Below, piece after piece: positions 28,495 to 37,091 of a DNA stretch of 49,022 nucleotides. A program made the position numbers and the translations under genes. Within the stretch, counting starts at the first letter, position 1. Every line of letters begins with the position of its first letter. The notes below the pieces were generated by a model. That model had not been told where the DNA came from. It made no database searches and saw only the letters and a list, made by a program, of their open reading frames with translations. The DNA comes from Alistipes sp. (GTDB lineage: Bacteria; Bacteroidota; Bacteroidia; Bacteroidales; Rikenellaceae). Location of the stretch: NCBI GenBank assembly GCA_017646625.1, contig JAGCMF010000028.1, forward strand, positions 1-49,022. The letters run 5' to 3'.

Positions 28495-28716
28495 CTAATA
28501 ACTGTCGTTAGCAAGCAGTGCTGTTGCATTTGCAACATCTTCAGTGCGTACCATCAGTCTTATGGGGAAAGCGGATGTGGTGTATATAGATGACATATAC
28601 TCACCATGTAATACACAAAAGATATCAGCACTATCAAGTATAGACTTCGCGATTTCGGCTTGTGTTGGGTTGTCGTAAATATTAAGGACAACCAACGATG
28701 TCGTGTTTCTATCCAT
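28495..28716 (-). CDS. DUF2007 domain small protein
   Basis: Small soluble protein, 73 residues, matching the DUF2007 pattern (ferredoxin-like beta-alpha-beta). A first strand VVLNIYDNP is followed by a helix TQAEIAKSILDSADIFCVLHGEY, then IRLMVRTEDVANATALL. The family is sometimes called putative signal-transducing protein, but no function is established. Monocistronic, convergent with aroE and divergent from dnaE. Confidence 0.75.
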   Translation of the reverse strand: MDRNTTSLVVLNIYDNPTQAEIAKSILDSADIFCVLHGEYMSSIYTTSAFPIRLMVRTEDVANATALLANDSY

Positions 28717-28806
28717 AGGCCAGATTATCTTTAATTTGTAGTAAAGTTAAGCATATTAATTGTAAAAAGCAAATACCCTACCCTATTTTTTCCAAAAAAT
28801 AATATC

Positions 28807-28814
28807 TATATTTG
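28807..28814 (+). promoter_or_regulatory. -7 box (TATATTTG) of the dnaE-trxA operon
   Basis: Exact TAnnTTTG match, 30 bases before the ATG at 28845. The -33 region is only T-rich. Confidence 0.5.
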
Positions 28815-28844
28815 TACGCTGAATAATAATATATGTAAAGTAAT

Positions 28845-31800
28845 ATGCGTCCGTTCGTACACCTACACGTACATAGCCAATATTCGCTGCTCGATGGCCA
28901 GGCGAGCATCTCGAAGCTTGTGGATAAGGCTATTGCTGATGGCATGCCAGGCATCGCCCTGACAGACCATGGCAACATGTTTGGTGTCAAGGAGTTCTTT
29001 AACTATGTTAAGAAGAAGAATTCGGCACGCAAGGATAGAATAAAGTTTCTTCAGTCCCTTATTGAACGCCTCGAGAATGGCACTGCCTCGGAGGCAGAGA
29101 TGGGTGATGATGCCTCTGCGGCACTTGCCAAGGCCCGCCTCGAGTTGGACTCAATGCCCAAGGAGGATTTCAAGGGTATCATAGGTAGCGAGGTCTATGT
29201 GGCACGTCGTCGCCTCTTCAATAAGGATAAGGGCACGGGAGACCAGAGTGGTTACCACTTGATTCTTTTGGCAAAGAATAAGACAGGCTATAAGAATCTC
29301 ATCAAGATAGTATCGAAGGGTTATACCGAGGGTTTCTACGGACGCCCACGTACAGACCGTGTGGAGTTGGAGAAGTATCATGAGGGTCTTATATGCTGTT
29401 CAGCATGTATTGGTGGTGAGGTGCCACGCATGATTCGCGAGGAGAGATATGAGGATGCTGCTGCAGCCATCGAGTGGCATCGTAGCATCTTTGGCGACGA
29501 CTACTACCTCGAGTTGCAGTTGCATAAGGCTACTGTGGAGCATGCTAACCATGAGGCATACCACGAGCAGGTGAAGGTTAACGACTTTCTCGTTGACTAT
29601 GCTCATAAGCATGGCGTTAAACTTGTCTGCACAAACGATGTTCACTTTGTAGACGAGGAGCATGCCGAGGCGCACGACAGACTTATTTGCTTGGGTACGG
29701 GTAAGGACCTCGATGACCCAAAGCGTATGTTATATTCGAAGCAAGAGTGGATGAAGACAACGGCAGAGATGAATGCTCTGTTTGATTATGTCCCCGAGGC
29801 TTTGGATAACACCATTGAGGTGTGTAATAAGGTGGAGTCATACTCCATCGATCACTCCCCTATCATGCCTACGTTTGCCATCCCCGAGGATTTCGGTACG
29901 GAGGAGGGCTATCGTCAGAAATATAGTGAGAAGGATATCTTCGATGAGTTCACGCGCGATGAGAATGGCAACGTGGTGATGTCGGATGATGATGCGCATA
30001 AGAAGATTGAGAAGCTCGGAGGCTACGATAAACTATACCGAATAAAGCTCGAGGCCGACTACCTCGCGAAACTCGCCATGGATGGTGCTCATAAGCGCTA
30101 TGGCGATATACTTGATGAGGAGACAGAGACACGTCTTAAGTTCGAGTTGCATATCATGAAGACCATGGGTTTCCCTGGTTACTTCCTTATTGTGCAGGAC
30201 TTCATACGTGCTGCGCGCGAGGAGCTTGATGTCTCTGTAGGCCCTGGTCGTGGTTCGGCTGCTGGCTCTGCCGTGGCATACTGTCTCGGCATCACGCAGA
30301 TTGACCCTATAAAGTACGACTTGCTGTTTGAGAGATTCCTCAACCCAGACCGTATATCACTTCCTGATATCGATATTGACTTCGACGATGATGGTCGTGG
30401 TAGAGTGCTTAATTGGGTGACACAAAAGTATGGCAAGGAGAAGGTGGCGCACATCATTACCTATGGTACCATGGCAACCAAGATGGCACTTAAGGATGTT
30501 GCGCGTGTGCAGAAGCTGCCTCTCGCCCTGGCTAATCAGCTTTGTAAGTGGATTCCAGAACGTATCCCTGATCCTAACGATAGAGATAAGCTCCTTAAGG
30601 TTAATCTCCGCAATGCCATCATGGCCGTACCTGAACTCAAGCAGGCGGAGGATTCGACTGACCCTACCATGCGCGATACTATCAAGTATGCAAAGATGCT
30701 TGAGGGTAATGTTCGTGGCACAGGCGTTCATGCATGTGGTACTATCATCTGCCGTGATGATATCACCGACTGGGTGCCCGTGAGCACGGCAGTGGATAAA
30801 GAGACTGGCGAGACGATGCTCGTTACGCAGTATGAGGGCGCCGTCATCGAGGATACAGGTCTTATCAAGATGGACTTCCTCGGTCTCAAGACCCTATCTA
30901 TCATCAAAGATGCTGTGGAGACTGTTGAGCAGACGCACGGCGTTAAGATAGATATAGAGAATATACCCATTGACGATAAGAAGACTTACGATCTATATTG
31001 TGCTGGTGGCACCATCGGTACATTCCAGTTTGAGTCACCAGGTATGCAGAAGTATCTCCGCGAGTTGCAGCCCTCTACCTTTGAGGATCTTATCGCGATG
31101 AATGCCCTCTACCGACCTGGTCCTATGGATTATATCCCTGACTTCATCGATCGTAAGCACGGCCGTAAGCCTATAGTCTACGATATCCCCATTATGGAGA
31201 GATATCTCAAGGATACGTATGGTATTACGGTATATCAGGAGCAGGTCATGCTTCTATCGCGCTTGCTGGGTAACTTTACGCGAGGCGAGTCAGATACCCT
31301 TCGTAAGGCGATGGGTAAGAAGATTAAGTCGAAGCTCGATGAGCTTAAACCCAAGTTTATTGCTGGCGGTAAGTCGAATGGCCACGATGAGAAGGTACTC
31401 GAGAAGATATGGGGTGACTGGGAGAAGTTTGCGTCATATGCGTTCAACAAGTCGCACGCCACATGTTACTCATGGGTAGCATACCAGACAGCATATATCA
31501 AGGCGCACTACCCTTCAGAGTATATGGCGACGGTGTTGAGTCGAAACCTTAACGACATCAAGCAGGTTACGGCATATATGACCGAGTGTAAGAGCATGGG
31601 TATCGCGGTGCTCGGACCAGACGTTAACCACTCATTGATTAAGTTCTCAACAAATAAGAGTGGTGATATTCGCTTCGGTCTTGCAGCCATCAAGGGTGTT
31701 GGTGAGGCGGCGTCGGAGTCTATTGTTAAGGAGAGAATGGAGAATGGTCCATTTAAGTCGATATACGACTTTATGGAACGTATAAACTACTCTGTTGTCA

Positions 31801-32684
31801 ACCGTAAGTGTCTTGAGAACATCGCATATGCTGGAGGTTTTGACTCGCTTATAGACTTCAATAGATCGCGCTTCTTTGCTCACGATGCGCAGGATGTACC
31901 ATTCCTCGATACATTGGTGCGCTACGGACAGCGTGTGCAGTCGGATAAGAACAATGCACAGCAGAGCCTCTTTGGTATGTTTAGCGATAGCGGCTCGGAT
32001 GTGCCACCACCACGTGTTCCAGCAGCAGAGGATTGGAGTAATATCGTCATACTAAACAAGGAGAAGGAGGTCACAGGTCTTTATCTCTCGGCACACCCTC
32101 TCAACCGTTTCGACTTCATCCTTAACAAGATGTGCCAGGCGGAGCTTGGCGAGCTCGATAACCTAACACTCCTCAATGGCAAGGAACTTGCTGTGGCGGG
32201 TGTCGTCACATCGGTGACACCTCTTACTACAAAGGATGGTAGACGCTATGCTCGCTTCCTTCTTGAGGACTACAATACGCAGCATGAGTTTACACTCTTC
32301 AGCAAGGACTATGAACGCTATGGTCTGTTCATAGAGATTAATAGTTTCCTCTTTATCCGTGGTCGTGTGCAACCACGCTTCGGTAAGGAGGGTGAGGAAC
32401 TCGAGTTTAAGATTGTATCCATGCAGCATCTTGCCGAGGTAGCTGATAGCATCTCCTCAATACGTATTGAGCTTGATATTCACGATATATGCGGTACCCT
32501 TACGGAGATGCTTATCGAGAAGGTCGAGGCCAATAGTGGAAATACGACATTGCAGTTCACAATCGTAGACCATCAGGATGATGTGAAGATAAAGCTCGGC
32601 TCAAAGAGGTATAGGGTTGCCCCAACCGCCGACTTTATGAATTTCCTTGAGACTAATGAACTAAACTATTTTATTAACATATAA
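28845..32684 (+). CDS. dnaE: DNA polymerase III subunit alpha
   Basis: Catalytic subunit of the replicative DNA polymerase, 1279 residues. Domains in order: the PHP domain (FVHLHVHSQYSLLDGQ, TDHGNMFG); the palm with the catalytic acidic motif PDIDIDFDDDGRGRVL (about 506-521) and GPGRGSAAGSAVAYCLG; fingers (RPGPMDYIPDFIDRKHG and the long helical part to HATCYSWVAYQTAYIKAHYPSEY); a helix-hairpin-helix region (FGLAAIKGVGEAASESIV); and an OB fold near 1085-1170 (LAVAGVVTSVTPLTTKDGRRYARFLLEDYN). A charged insertion of about 45 residues sits in the PHP domain (about 45-95). trxA follows by 20 bases. Confidence 0.97.
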   Translation: MRPFVHLHVHSQYSLLDGQASISKLVDKAIADGMPGIALTDHGNMFGVKEFFNYVKKKNSARKDRIKFLQSLIERLENGTASEAEMGDDASAALAKARLELDSMPKEDFKGIIGSEVYVARRRLFNKDKGTGDQSGYHLILLAKNKTGYKNLIKIVSKGYTEGFYGRPRTDRVELEKYHEGLICCSACIGGEVPRMIREERYEDAAAAIEWHRSIFGDDYYLELQLHKATVEHANHEAYHEQVKVNDFLVDYAHKHGVKLVCTNDVHFVDEEHAEAHDRLICLGTGKDLDDPKRMLYSKQEWMKTTAEMNALFDYVPEALDNTIEVCNKVESYSIDHSPIMPTFAIPEDFGTEEGYRQKYSEKDIFDEFTRDENGNVVMSDDDAHKKIEKLGGYDKLYRIKLEADYLAKLAMDGAHKRYGDILDEETETRLKFELHIMKTMGFPGYFLIVQDFIRAAREELDVSVGPGRGSAAGSAVAYCLGITQIDPIKYDLLFERFLNPDRISLPDIDIDFDDDGRGRVLNWVTQKYGKEKVAHIITYGTMATKMALKDVARVQKLPLALANQLCKWIPERIPDPNDRDKLLKVNLRNAIMAVPELKQAEDSTDPTMRDTIKYAKMLEGNVRGTGVHACGTIICRDDITDWVPVSTAVDKETGETMLVTQYEGAVIEDTGLIKMDFLGLKTLSIIKDAVETVEQTHGVKIDIENIPIDDKKTYDLYCAGGTIGTFQFESPGMQKYLRELQPSTFEDLIAMNALYRPGPMDYIPDFIDRKHGRKPIVYDIPIMERYLKDTYGITVYQEQVMLLSRLLGNFTRGESDTLRKAMGKKIKSKLDELKPKFIAGGKSNGHDEKVLEKIWGDWEKFASYAFNKSHATCYSWVAYQTAYIKAHYPSEYMATVLSRNLNDIKQVTAYMTECKSMGIAVLGPDVNHSLIKFSTNKSGDIRFGLAAIKGVGEAASESIVKERMENGPFKSIYDFMERINYSVVNRKCLENIAYAGGFDSLIDFNRSRFFAHDAQDVPFLDTLVRYGQRVQSDKNNAQQSLFGMFSDSGSDVPPPRVPAAEDWSNIVILNKEKEVTGLYLSAHPLNRFDFILNKMCQAELGELDNLTLLNGKELAVAGVVTSVTPLTTKDGRRYARFLLEDYNTQHEFTLFSKDYERYGLFIEINSFLFIRGRVQPRFGKEGEELEFKIVSMQHLAEVADSISSIRIELDIHDICGTLTEMLIEKVEANSGNTTLQFTIVDHQDDVKIKLGSKRYRVAPTADFMNFLETNELNYFINI

Positions 32685-32704
32685 CCACTAAAACATTTAC
32701 AATT

Positions 32705-33022
32705 ATGGCAGTAAAACTCAACAACGAGAACTATGAAGAGGTAATGGGTAAGGGTTTGCCCGTAGTTATTGATTTCTGGGCTACATGGTGTGGTCCTTGC
32801 CGCATGGTGGCACCTATCATCGATGAGCTTTCAGAGGAGTATGATGGTAAGGTTGTTATCTGCAAGTGTGACGTAGGTGAGGATGGTGACGAGATCGCTG
32901 CACAGTACCGTGTACGTAACGTGCCTACTATCCTCTTCTTCAAGGATGGCCAGCAGGTTGATAAGCATGTAGGTACTGCTACAAAGGATCAGCTCAAGGC
33001 AAAGATTGATGCATTGCTCTAA
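32705..33022 (+). CDS. trxA: Thioredoxin
   Basis: Cytoplasmic protein disulfide reductase, 105 residues, full length. The active site WCGPC lies in FWATWCGPCRMVAPIIDELSEEY (about 26-45) and the cis-proline motif in VRNVPTILFFKDGQQV (about 73-88). The C-terminal helix is amphipathic. It follows dnaE closely and ends at a double hairpin. Confidence 0.97.
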   Translation: MAVKLNNENYEEVMGKGLPVVIDFWATWCGPCRMVAPIIDELSEEYDGKVVICKCDVGEDGDEIAAQYRVRNVPTILFFKDGQQVDKHVGTATKDQLKAKIDALL

Positions 33023-33037
33023 TTAAATGTATCAAAA

Positions 33038-33096
33038 GGTCTAATGGTTATTGTTAGACCAACAAAAAAGAGTTCGGACCAACCGAACTCTTTTTT
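33038..33096. terminator. Tandem hairpins with terminator after trxA
   Basis: A first hairpin (33038-33044 with 33054-33060) is followed by a second with an 8-bp core (33070-33077 with 33083-33090) extended by an A run upstream and seven T downstream. The second is a bidirectional Rho-independent terminator between convergent genes. Confidence 0.9.
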
Positions 33097-33115
33097 TGTT
33101 ATACGGTTTTAAACG

Positions 33116-33943
33116 CTACTCTTGAGTCTCTGCTTGGGTTGCTATCTCCACATCTGTTGATGATGCTATGCGATGTTTCTCCTTGACAAGACGTGTTATC
33201 ATTATGCTCGCCGCAGTGACGACTATGATGGCGGCTGCTATGTATACGAATATGAAGTATGCCTGACCACCGAATATATCCATCACCGATTCATCGTTGT
33301 ACGACAGCACAATAAGCGCATATGCCATGGCATTGTTGCACATATGTAGGAGTATGGGGGCGATTATAGACCTCTTGATAATGTAGAAGTAGCTGAATAC
33401 GAAGCCGGCAAGAAAACCCTCTATAACAACTATTGGTGATAGGTGTATAGCACCAAACGTGAGTGCCGAGAGTGTAGCGGCGAGTAGTGGTGAAGAGTTG
33501 TGACGAAGGATGCCATATAGCCTACCACGGAATATCACCTCCTCTATGATTGGGGCAATGAGCACGATTGTTATAAGCATGAACGTGCCATCACCCACCT
33601 CGATGCCACGTTCAGGAAGCACCTTGGCAAGAGGCATCAGTAGTATGGATGTGGCTACTATAACTATTAGGCCGAGGAGTATTGCCACAGGGTCGAAGCC
33701 CGCACTCTTCCTATCAATCTTGCCAATCTTACCATACATACCTCTCTCAATGAGCATGAGTAGTCCGAGTGTTATGCCCATAGATAGTGTGTAGGATAGG
33801 AAGAATCCAAAATCGGTGATACCGCCATCCGCATCAATAAGCCCCATGCTGCGTATTGCTATGGCCATGAGGAGTTGTGATGCCACAAATATAAGACCTA
33901 AAAGTAGTATGGGTGTTAATATCGACAATAGCTTTTTCATCAT
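33116..33943 (-). CDS. CPBP family intramembrane metalloprotease
   Basis: Membrane-embedded CAAX-protease-like protein (CPBP/Abi family), 275 residues with about eight hydrophobic segments. The three conserved motifs are present: EEVIFRGRLYG (glutamate pair and Arg, about 137-147), FGAIHLSP (about 166-173) and HMCNNAMAY (about 203-211). The C-terminal tail after the last helix is basic then acidic. Targets are unknown; some relatives act in bacteriocin immunity or protein maturation. It is alone on its strand, convergent with trxA and divergent from parA. Confidence 0.88.
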   Translation of the reverse strand: MMKKLLSILTPILLLGLIFVASQLLMAIAIRSMGLIDADGGITDFGFFLSYTLSMGITLGLLMLIERGMYGKIGKIDRKSAGFDPVAILLGLIVIVATSILLMPLAKVLPERGIEVGDGTFMLITIVLIAPIIEEVIFRGRLYGILRHNSSPLLAATLSALTFGAIHLSPIVVIEGFLAGFVFSYFYIIKRSIIAPILLHMCNNAMAYALIVLSYNDESVMDIFGGQAYFIFVYIAAAIIVVTAASIMITRLVKEKHRIASSTDVEIATQAETQE

Positions 33944-34040
33944 CAGTAATTATGTGTAAATAGTAACCTCTGCACCATCTATCGCGCCAATCGTGTGCTA
34001 TACCACCGATTGCTGCATGGATAACATTTGGAAATCAAAA

Positions 34041-34048
34041 CAAATGTA
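34041..34048 (-). promoter_or_regulatory. -7 box (TACATTTG on minus strand) of the CPBP gene
   Basis: The complement of 34041-34048 matches TAnnTTTG, about 100 bases before the CPBP start codon. No -33 box is evident. Confidence 0.4.
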
Positions 34049-34133
34049 CACAAATTATTTTATTTACGTTTTACGTGAGATAAAAATATTACATATTTTT
34101 CTTGATGTGGTGGGTAAATCCGATAAAATTTAC

Positions 34134-34141
34134 TATTTTTG
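34134..34141 (+). promoter_or_regulatory. -7 box (TATTTTTG) of the parA operon
   Basis: Exact TAnnTTTG match, 40 bases before the ATG of parA. Confidence 0.5.
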
Positions 34142-34181
34142 CAAGAATTTAACACATACGAAAAAGTAATTGTATATATAG

Positions 34182-34946
34182 ATGGCAAAAGTAGTCGCAT
34201 TGGCAAATCAGAAGGGTGGCGTTGGAAAGACCACCACGGCGATAAATCTCGCAGCATCTGTTGCCCTCTTGGGTAAGAAGGTGTTGCTCATCGATGCTGA
34301 CCCACAGGCAAATGCTACATCGGGTCTCGGTTTCGATATAAACCTTCCAGGTATATATGAGTGTATCGTTGGCGATAGCCGTGCCGAGGATGTCATCCTC
34401 CACTCCGAGGATATCAAGAAGCTATGGCTACTACCCTCCTCTATAAACCTTGTTGCTGCCGACACGGAGCTCGCTACGATGGATGATGCCCACCATATCA
34501 TCAAGGGTATAGTTGAGTCGGTTCGCGAGAAGTATGACTATATCTTCATAGACTGCTCGCCATCGTTAGGCTTCACTACTGTAAACATCCTTACTGCTGC
34601 CGACTCTGTTCTTGTGCCTGTGCAGTGCGAGTACCTTGCATTAGAGGGCCTCTCAAAGTTGCTCAACACCATCAAGATGGTTAAGGGTCGTCTCAATCCC
34701 GATCTTGCTATCGAGGGTTTCGTGCTTACGATGTATATGCGCAACAGACTGAATAATCAGGTAGTAAGCGAGGTCAGAGAGCACTTCGGCGAGTTGGCCT
34801 ATGATACCATCATACAGCGCAATATTCGCCTCGGCGAGGCGCCATCACACGGCAAGCCTATCATGCTCTACGATGCTGCAGCATCAGGCTCGGTAAACTA
34901 CCTAAATCTTGCGCGCGAGTTCCTCAAGCGCAACAAGAAGAGATAA
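34182..34946 (+). CDS. parA: Chromosome partitioning ATPase ParA (Soj)
   Basis: Walker-type ATPase of the chromosomal ParABS segregation system, 254 residues. The deviant Walker A KGGVGKTT lies at about 11-18, with LLIDADPQANAT (about 37-48) and the Walker B/loop YIFIDCSPSLGFTTVNIL (about 116-133). It lacks an N-terminal HTH, as expected for chromosomal Soj. It is followed 18 bases later by parB and then by conserved cell-envelope and tRNA-modification genes. Confidence 0.96.
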   Translation: MAKVVALANQKGGVGKTTTAINLAASVALLGKKVLLIDADPQANATSGLGFDINLPGIYECIVGDSRAEDVILHSEDIKKLWLLPSSINLVAADTELATMDDAHHIIKGIVESVREKYDYIFIDCSPSLGFTTVNILTAADSVLVPVQCEYLALEGLSKLLNTIKMVKGRLNPDLAIEGFVLTMYMRNRLNNQVVSEVREHFGELAYDTIIQRNIRLGEAPSHGKPIMLYDAAASGSVNYLNLAREFLKRNKKR

Positions 34947-34964
34947 ACGAAAGATTCGCGATAT

Positions 34965-35846
34965 ATGACAACACAGAAGAAGCGAGGCTTGGGACGTGGT
35001 CTCGATGCACTATTTGGAACTACGCCCGCAATGCAGCAGGCAAAGCCAATGTCGGAGATGGCAGAGGTTGCAATTGCTGATATTGAACCTAACCCACTAC
35101 AGCCACGTAGAGAGTTTGATGAGGAGACACTTGCGGAGCTCTCGGCATCTATAGCACAGCTCGGTGTGATACAGCCCGTGACACTCAAGCGTCGCGAGGA
35201 TGGTAAGTATATGATCATTAGCGGCGAACGTCGCTGGCGAGCATCGCAGATGGCGGGTCTCGAGACACTGCCTGCCTACATCCGTGAGGTGGAGGATGAG
35301 GATCTACACGCCATGGCTCTCGTAGAGAATATTCAACGTCAGGATCTCAATGCTATAGAGATTGCCCTCGGCATGCAGCGCCTCATCGAGGAGTGTGGCC
35401 TCACACAGGAGGCTATGGCCGTAAAGGTTGGCAAGAAGCGTTCTACGGTGTCTAACTATATGCGTCTACTTAATATGCCCTCGGAGGTGCAGCTCGCCCT
35501 TAAGGAGGGCATCATCTCTATGGGTCATGCCAAGGCTATTGCTGCCCTCGATGACCAGATGCAGCTCAAGGCACTTAAGAGATGTGTCAAGAAGGGACTC
35601 TCTGTGCGCCAGGCCGAGGCACTCGCACGTAAGTTTGCCCAGGAGGTAGAGTCACAAGGTGTCGCAGATGTAGATGCGGATGAGTACCCAGAGTCATACT
35701 CACGCCTCGTCGAGGAGCTTGAACGTGTGCTATCGGAGAATATATCAATCAAGCGTACGAAGAGTGGTAGTAGTCGCATAACCATTGAATGTGCTAACGA
35801 TGGCGAGGTGGAGATGCTGATTAGCAAACTCGGAAAGATAAAATAA
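34965..35846 (+). CDS. parB: Chromosome partitioning protein ParB (Spo0J)
   Basis: CTP-dependent DNA clamp that loads at parS and stimulates ParA, 293 residues. The N-terminal KKRGLGRGLDALFG is the ParA-stimulating peptide. The CTP-binding ParB/Srx domain has NPLQPRREFDEETLAELSASI, ISGERRWRAS and LVENIQRQDLNAIE. The HTH lies in EECGLTQEAMAVKVGKKRSTVSNYMRLLNMP (about 143-173), and a C-terminal dimerisation domain closes the protein. I saw no convincing parS palindrome in the window. Confidence 0.96.
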   Translation: MTTQKKRGLGRGLDALFGTTPAMQQAKPMSEMAEVAIADIEPNPLQPRREFDEETLAELSASIAQLGVIQPVTLKRREDGKYMIISGERRWRASQMAGLETLPAYIREVEDEDLHAMALVENIQRQDLNAIEIALGMQRLIEECGLTQEAMAVKVGKKRSTVSNYMRLLNMPSEVQLALKEGIISMGHAKAIAALDDQMQLKALKRCVKKGLSVRQAEALARKFAQEVESQGVADVDADEYPESYSRLVEELERVLSENISIKRTKSGSSRITIECANDGEVEMLISKLGKIK

Positions 35847-35868
35847 AAAGTAGATTGGGGCGTTATCA

Positions 35869-37086
35869 ATGATGATGAGCAAGCGTATATTCACAACCAT
35901 ACTGATAGCCATAACAATCCTCTTGGCAACGGGGGCCTCTGCGCAGAGCTACGATCGCGAGAGACTTCGTGGTAACGTGCGTACCATTAATCAGGGTGGC
36001 CTTGTGCCCATTGATTCGGCGGCACTACTGCGCGAGAAGGAGGCGGCAGCAGCACGTCGTGACTCGCTGTACTATCGTCATATAGACTCTTTGGCTAATA
36101 TGGAGCATGCTCTATATGGTCAGCTTACTACCGAGGCTCGTGACTCGATACGTTCAACCATTGCAGCCCGCCTACACCGCGACTCACTCATAGTTGGTCG
36201 TGGCGATAGTATCTCCCCCGATGGTCGCCGCATACGTCTAAATAGGAAAGGCGAGGTGCGCAAGCCCTTCATAAGCGACTCTATGGGTCTATCAAAAGTG
36301 TGCTGGCTCTCGCTACCCCTGCCCGGCTTTGGCCAGATATATAATAAGCAATATTGGAAGTTAGGTGTGCTATACCCCGTTGTTGGTGCATCTATTGGTA
36401 TGTTTGTCCTCGAGAATAATAAGTACAAGCCTCTCAAGGCGGAGTATGATCAATATCTTATCGACCATGGCTATATGCGTACCCCCGAGCTCGATAGGAT
36501 ACAGACCGAGATGATACGTCACAATACGCGCCAGCAGATATATGCAGGTCTCGCCATTGCCACATACCTCTATTTTATTGGAGATACTGCATTCAACTAT
36601 AAGACTACAGAGGTGTCGCAGGTGAAGGTTGCAACTACCCTATCGACAATATTCCCTGGTGCAGGACAGGTATATAATAAGAGCTATTGGCGTGTGCCAA
36701 TCGTCATAGGTGGTCTGGCATCAACGATATACACTATCGACTGGAATAACCGTGGCTACCAGCGTTTCAAGACAGCATATAACCTACGTGTAGACTACGA
36801 TAATAATCCCGATAAATACCCGGGAGGTGCTGCCGATGAGTTCCGTGGTGCCTACTCTGCTACATTCCTCAAGAATCTCAAGGATAGCTATCGCCGTAAC
36901 CGAGATTTATGTATCATCCTCACTGGTGGCGTTTACCTGCTCCAGATACTCGATGCACATGTAGATGCTCATCTCCAGGATTATGATATCTCGGATGACC
37001 TTACAATGAATGTCGAACCATACTTCGACTACTCACCTGTAGGCTCGCAGCCAGTCTATGGTGTTAACATGAGTCTCAAATTTTAA
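35869..37086 (+). CDS. DUF5683 domain membrane-associated protein
   Basis: Envelope protein of 405 residues with a signal peptide (MSKRIFTTILIAITILLATGASA). The DUF5683-like part has two copies of a similar motif: LPGFGQIYNKQYWKLGVLYPVVGASIGMFVLENNKYKPLKAEYD (about 148-191) and FPGAGQVYNKSYWRVPIVIGGLASTIYTIDWNNRGYQRFKTAYN (about 262-305), each followed by hydrophobic segments. Function unknown. It lies between parB and mltD, where Bacteroidales commonly keep this gene, which suggests a link to cell-envelope growth by context only. Either of the first three Met codons could be the start. Confidence 0.83.
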   Translation: MMMSKRIFTTILIAITILLATGASAQSYDRERLRGNVRTINQGGLVPIDSAALLREKEAAAARRDSLYYRHIDSLANMEHALYGQLTTEARDSIRSTIAARLHRDSLIVGRGDSISPDGRRIRLNRKGEVRKPFISDSMGLSKVCWLSLPLPGFGQIYNKQYWKLGVLYPVVGASIGMFVLENNKYKPLKAEYDQYLIDHGYMRTPELDRIQTEMIRHNTRQQIYAGLAIATYLYFIGDTAFNYKTTEVSQVKVATTLSTIFPGAGQVYNKSYWRVPIVIGGLASTIYTIDWNNRGYQRFKTAYNLRVDYDNNPDKYPGGAADEFRGAYSATFLKNLKDSYRRNRDLCIILTGGVYLLQILDAHVDAHLQDYDISDDLTMNVEPYFDYSPVGSQPVYGVNMSLKF

Positions 37087-37091
37087 TAATA

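Noticed and set aside
34040-34180. parS centromere site upstream of parA
   Set aside because: Only weak ACGT-containing repeats are seen; no 16-bp palindrome resembling the parS consensus.
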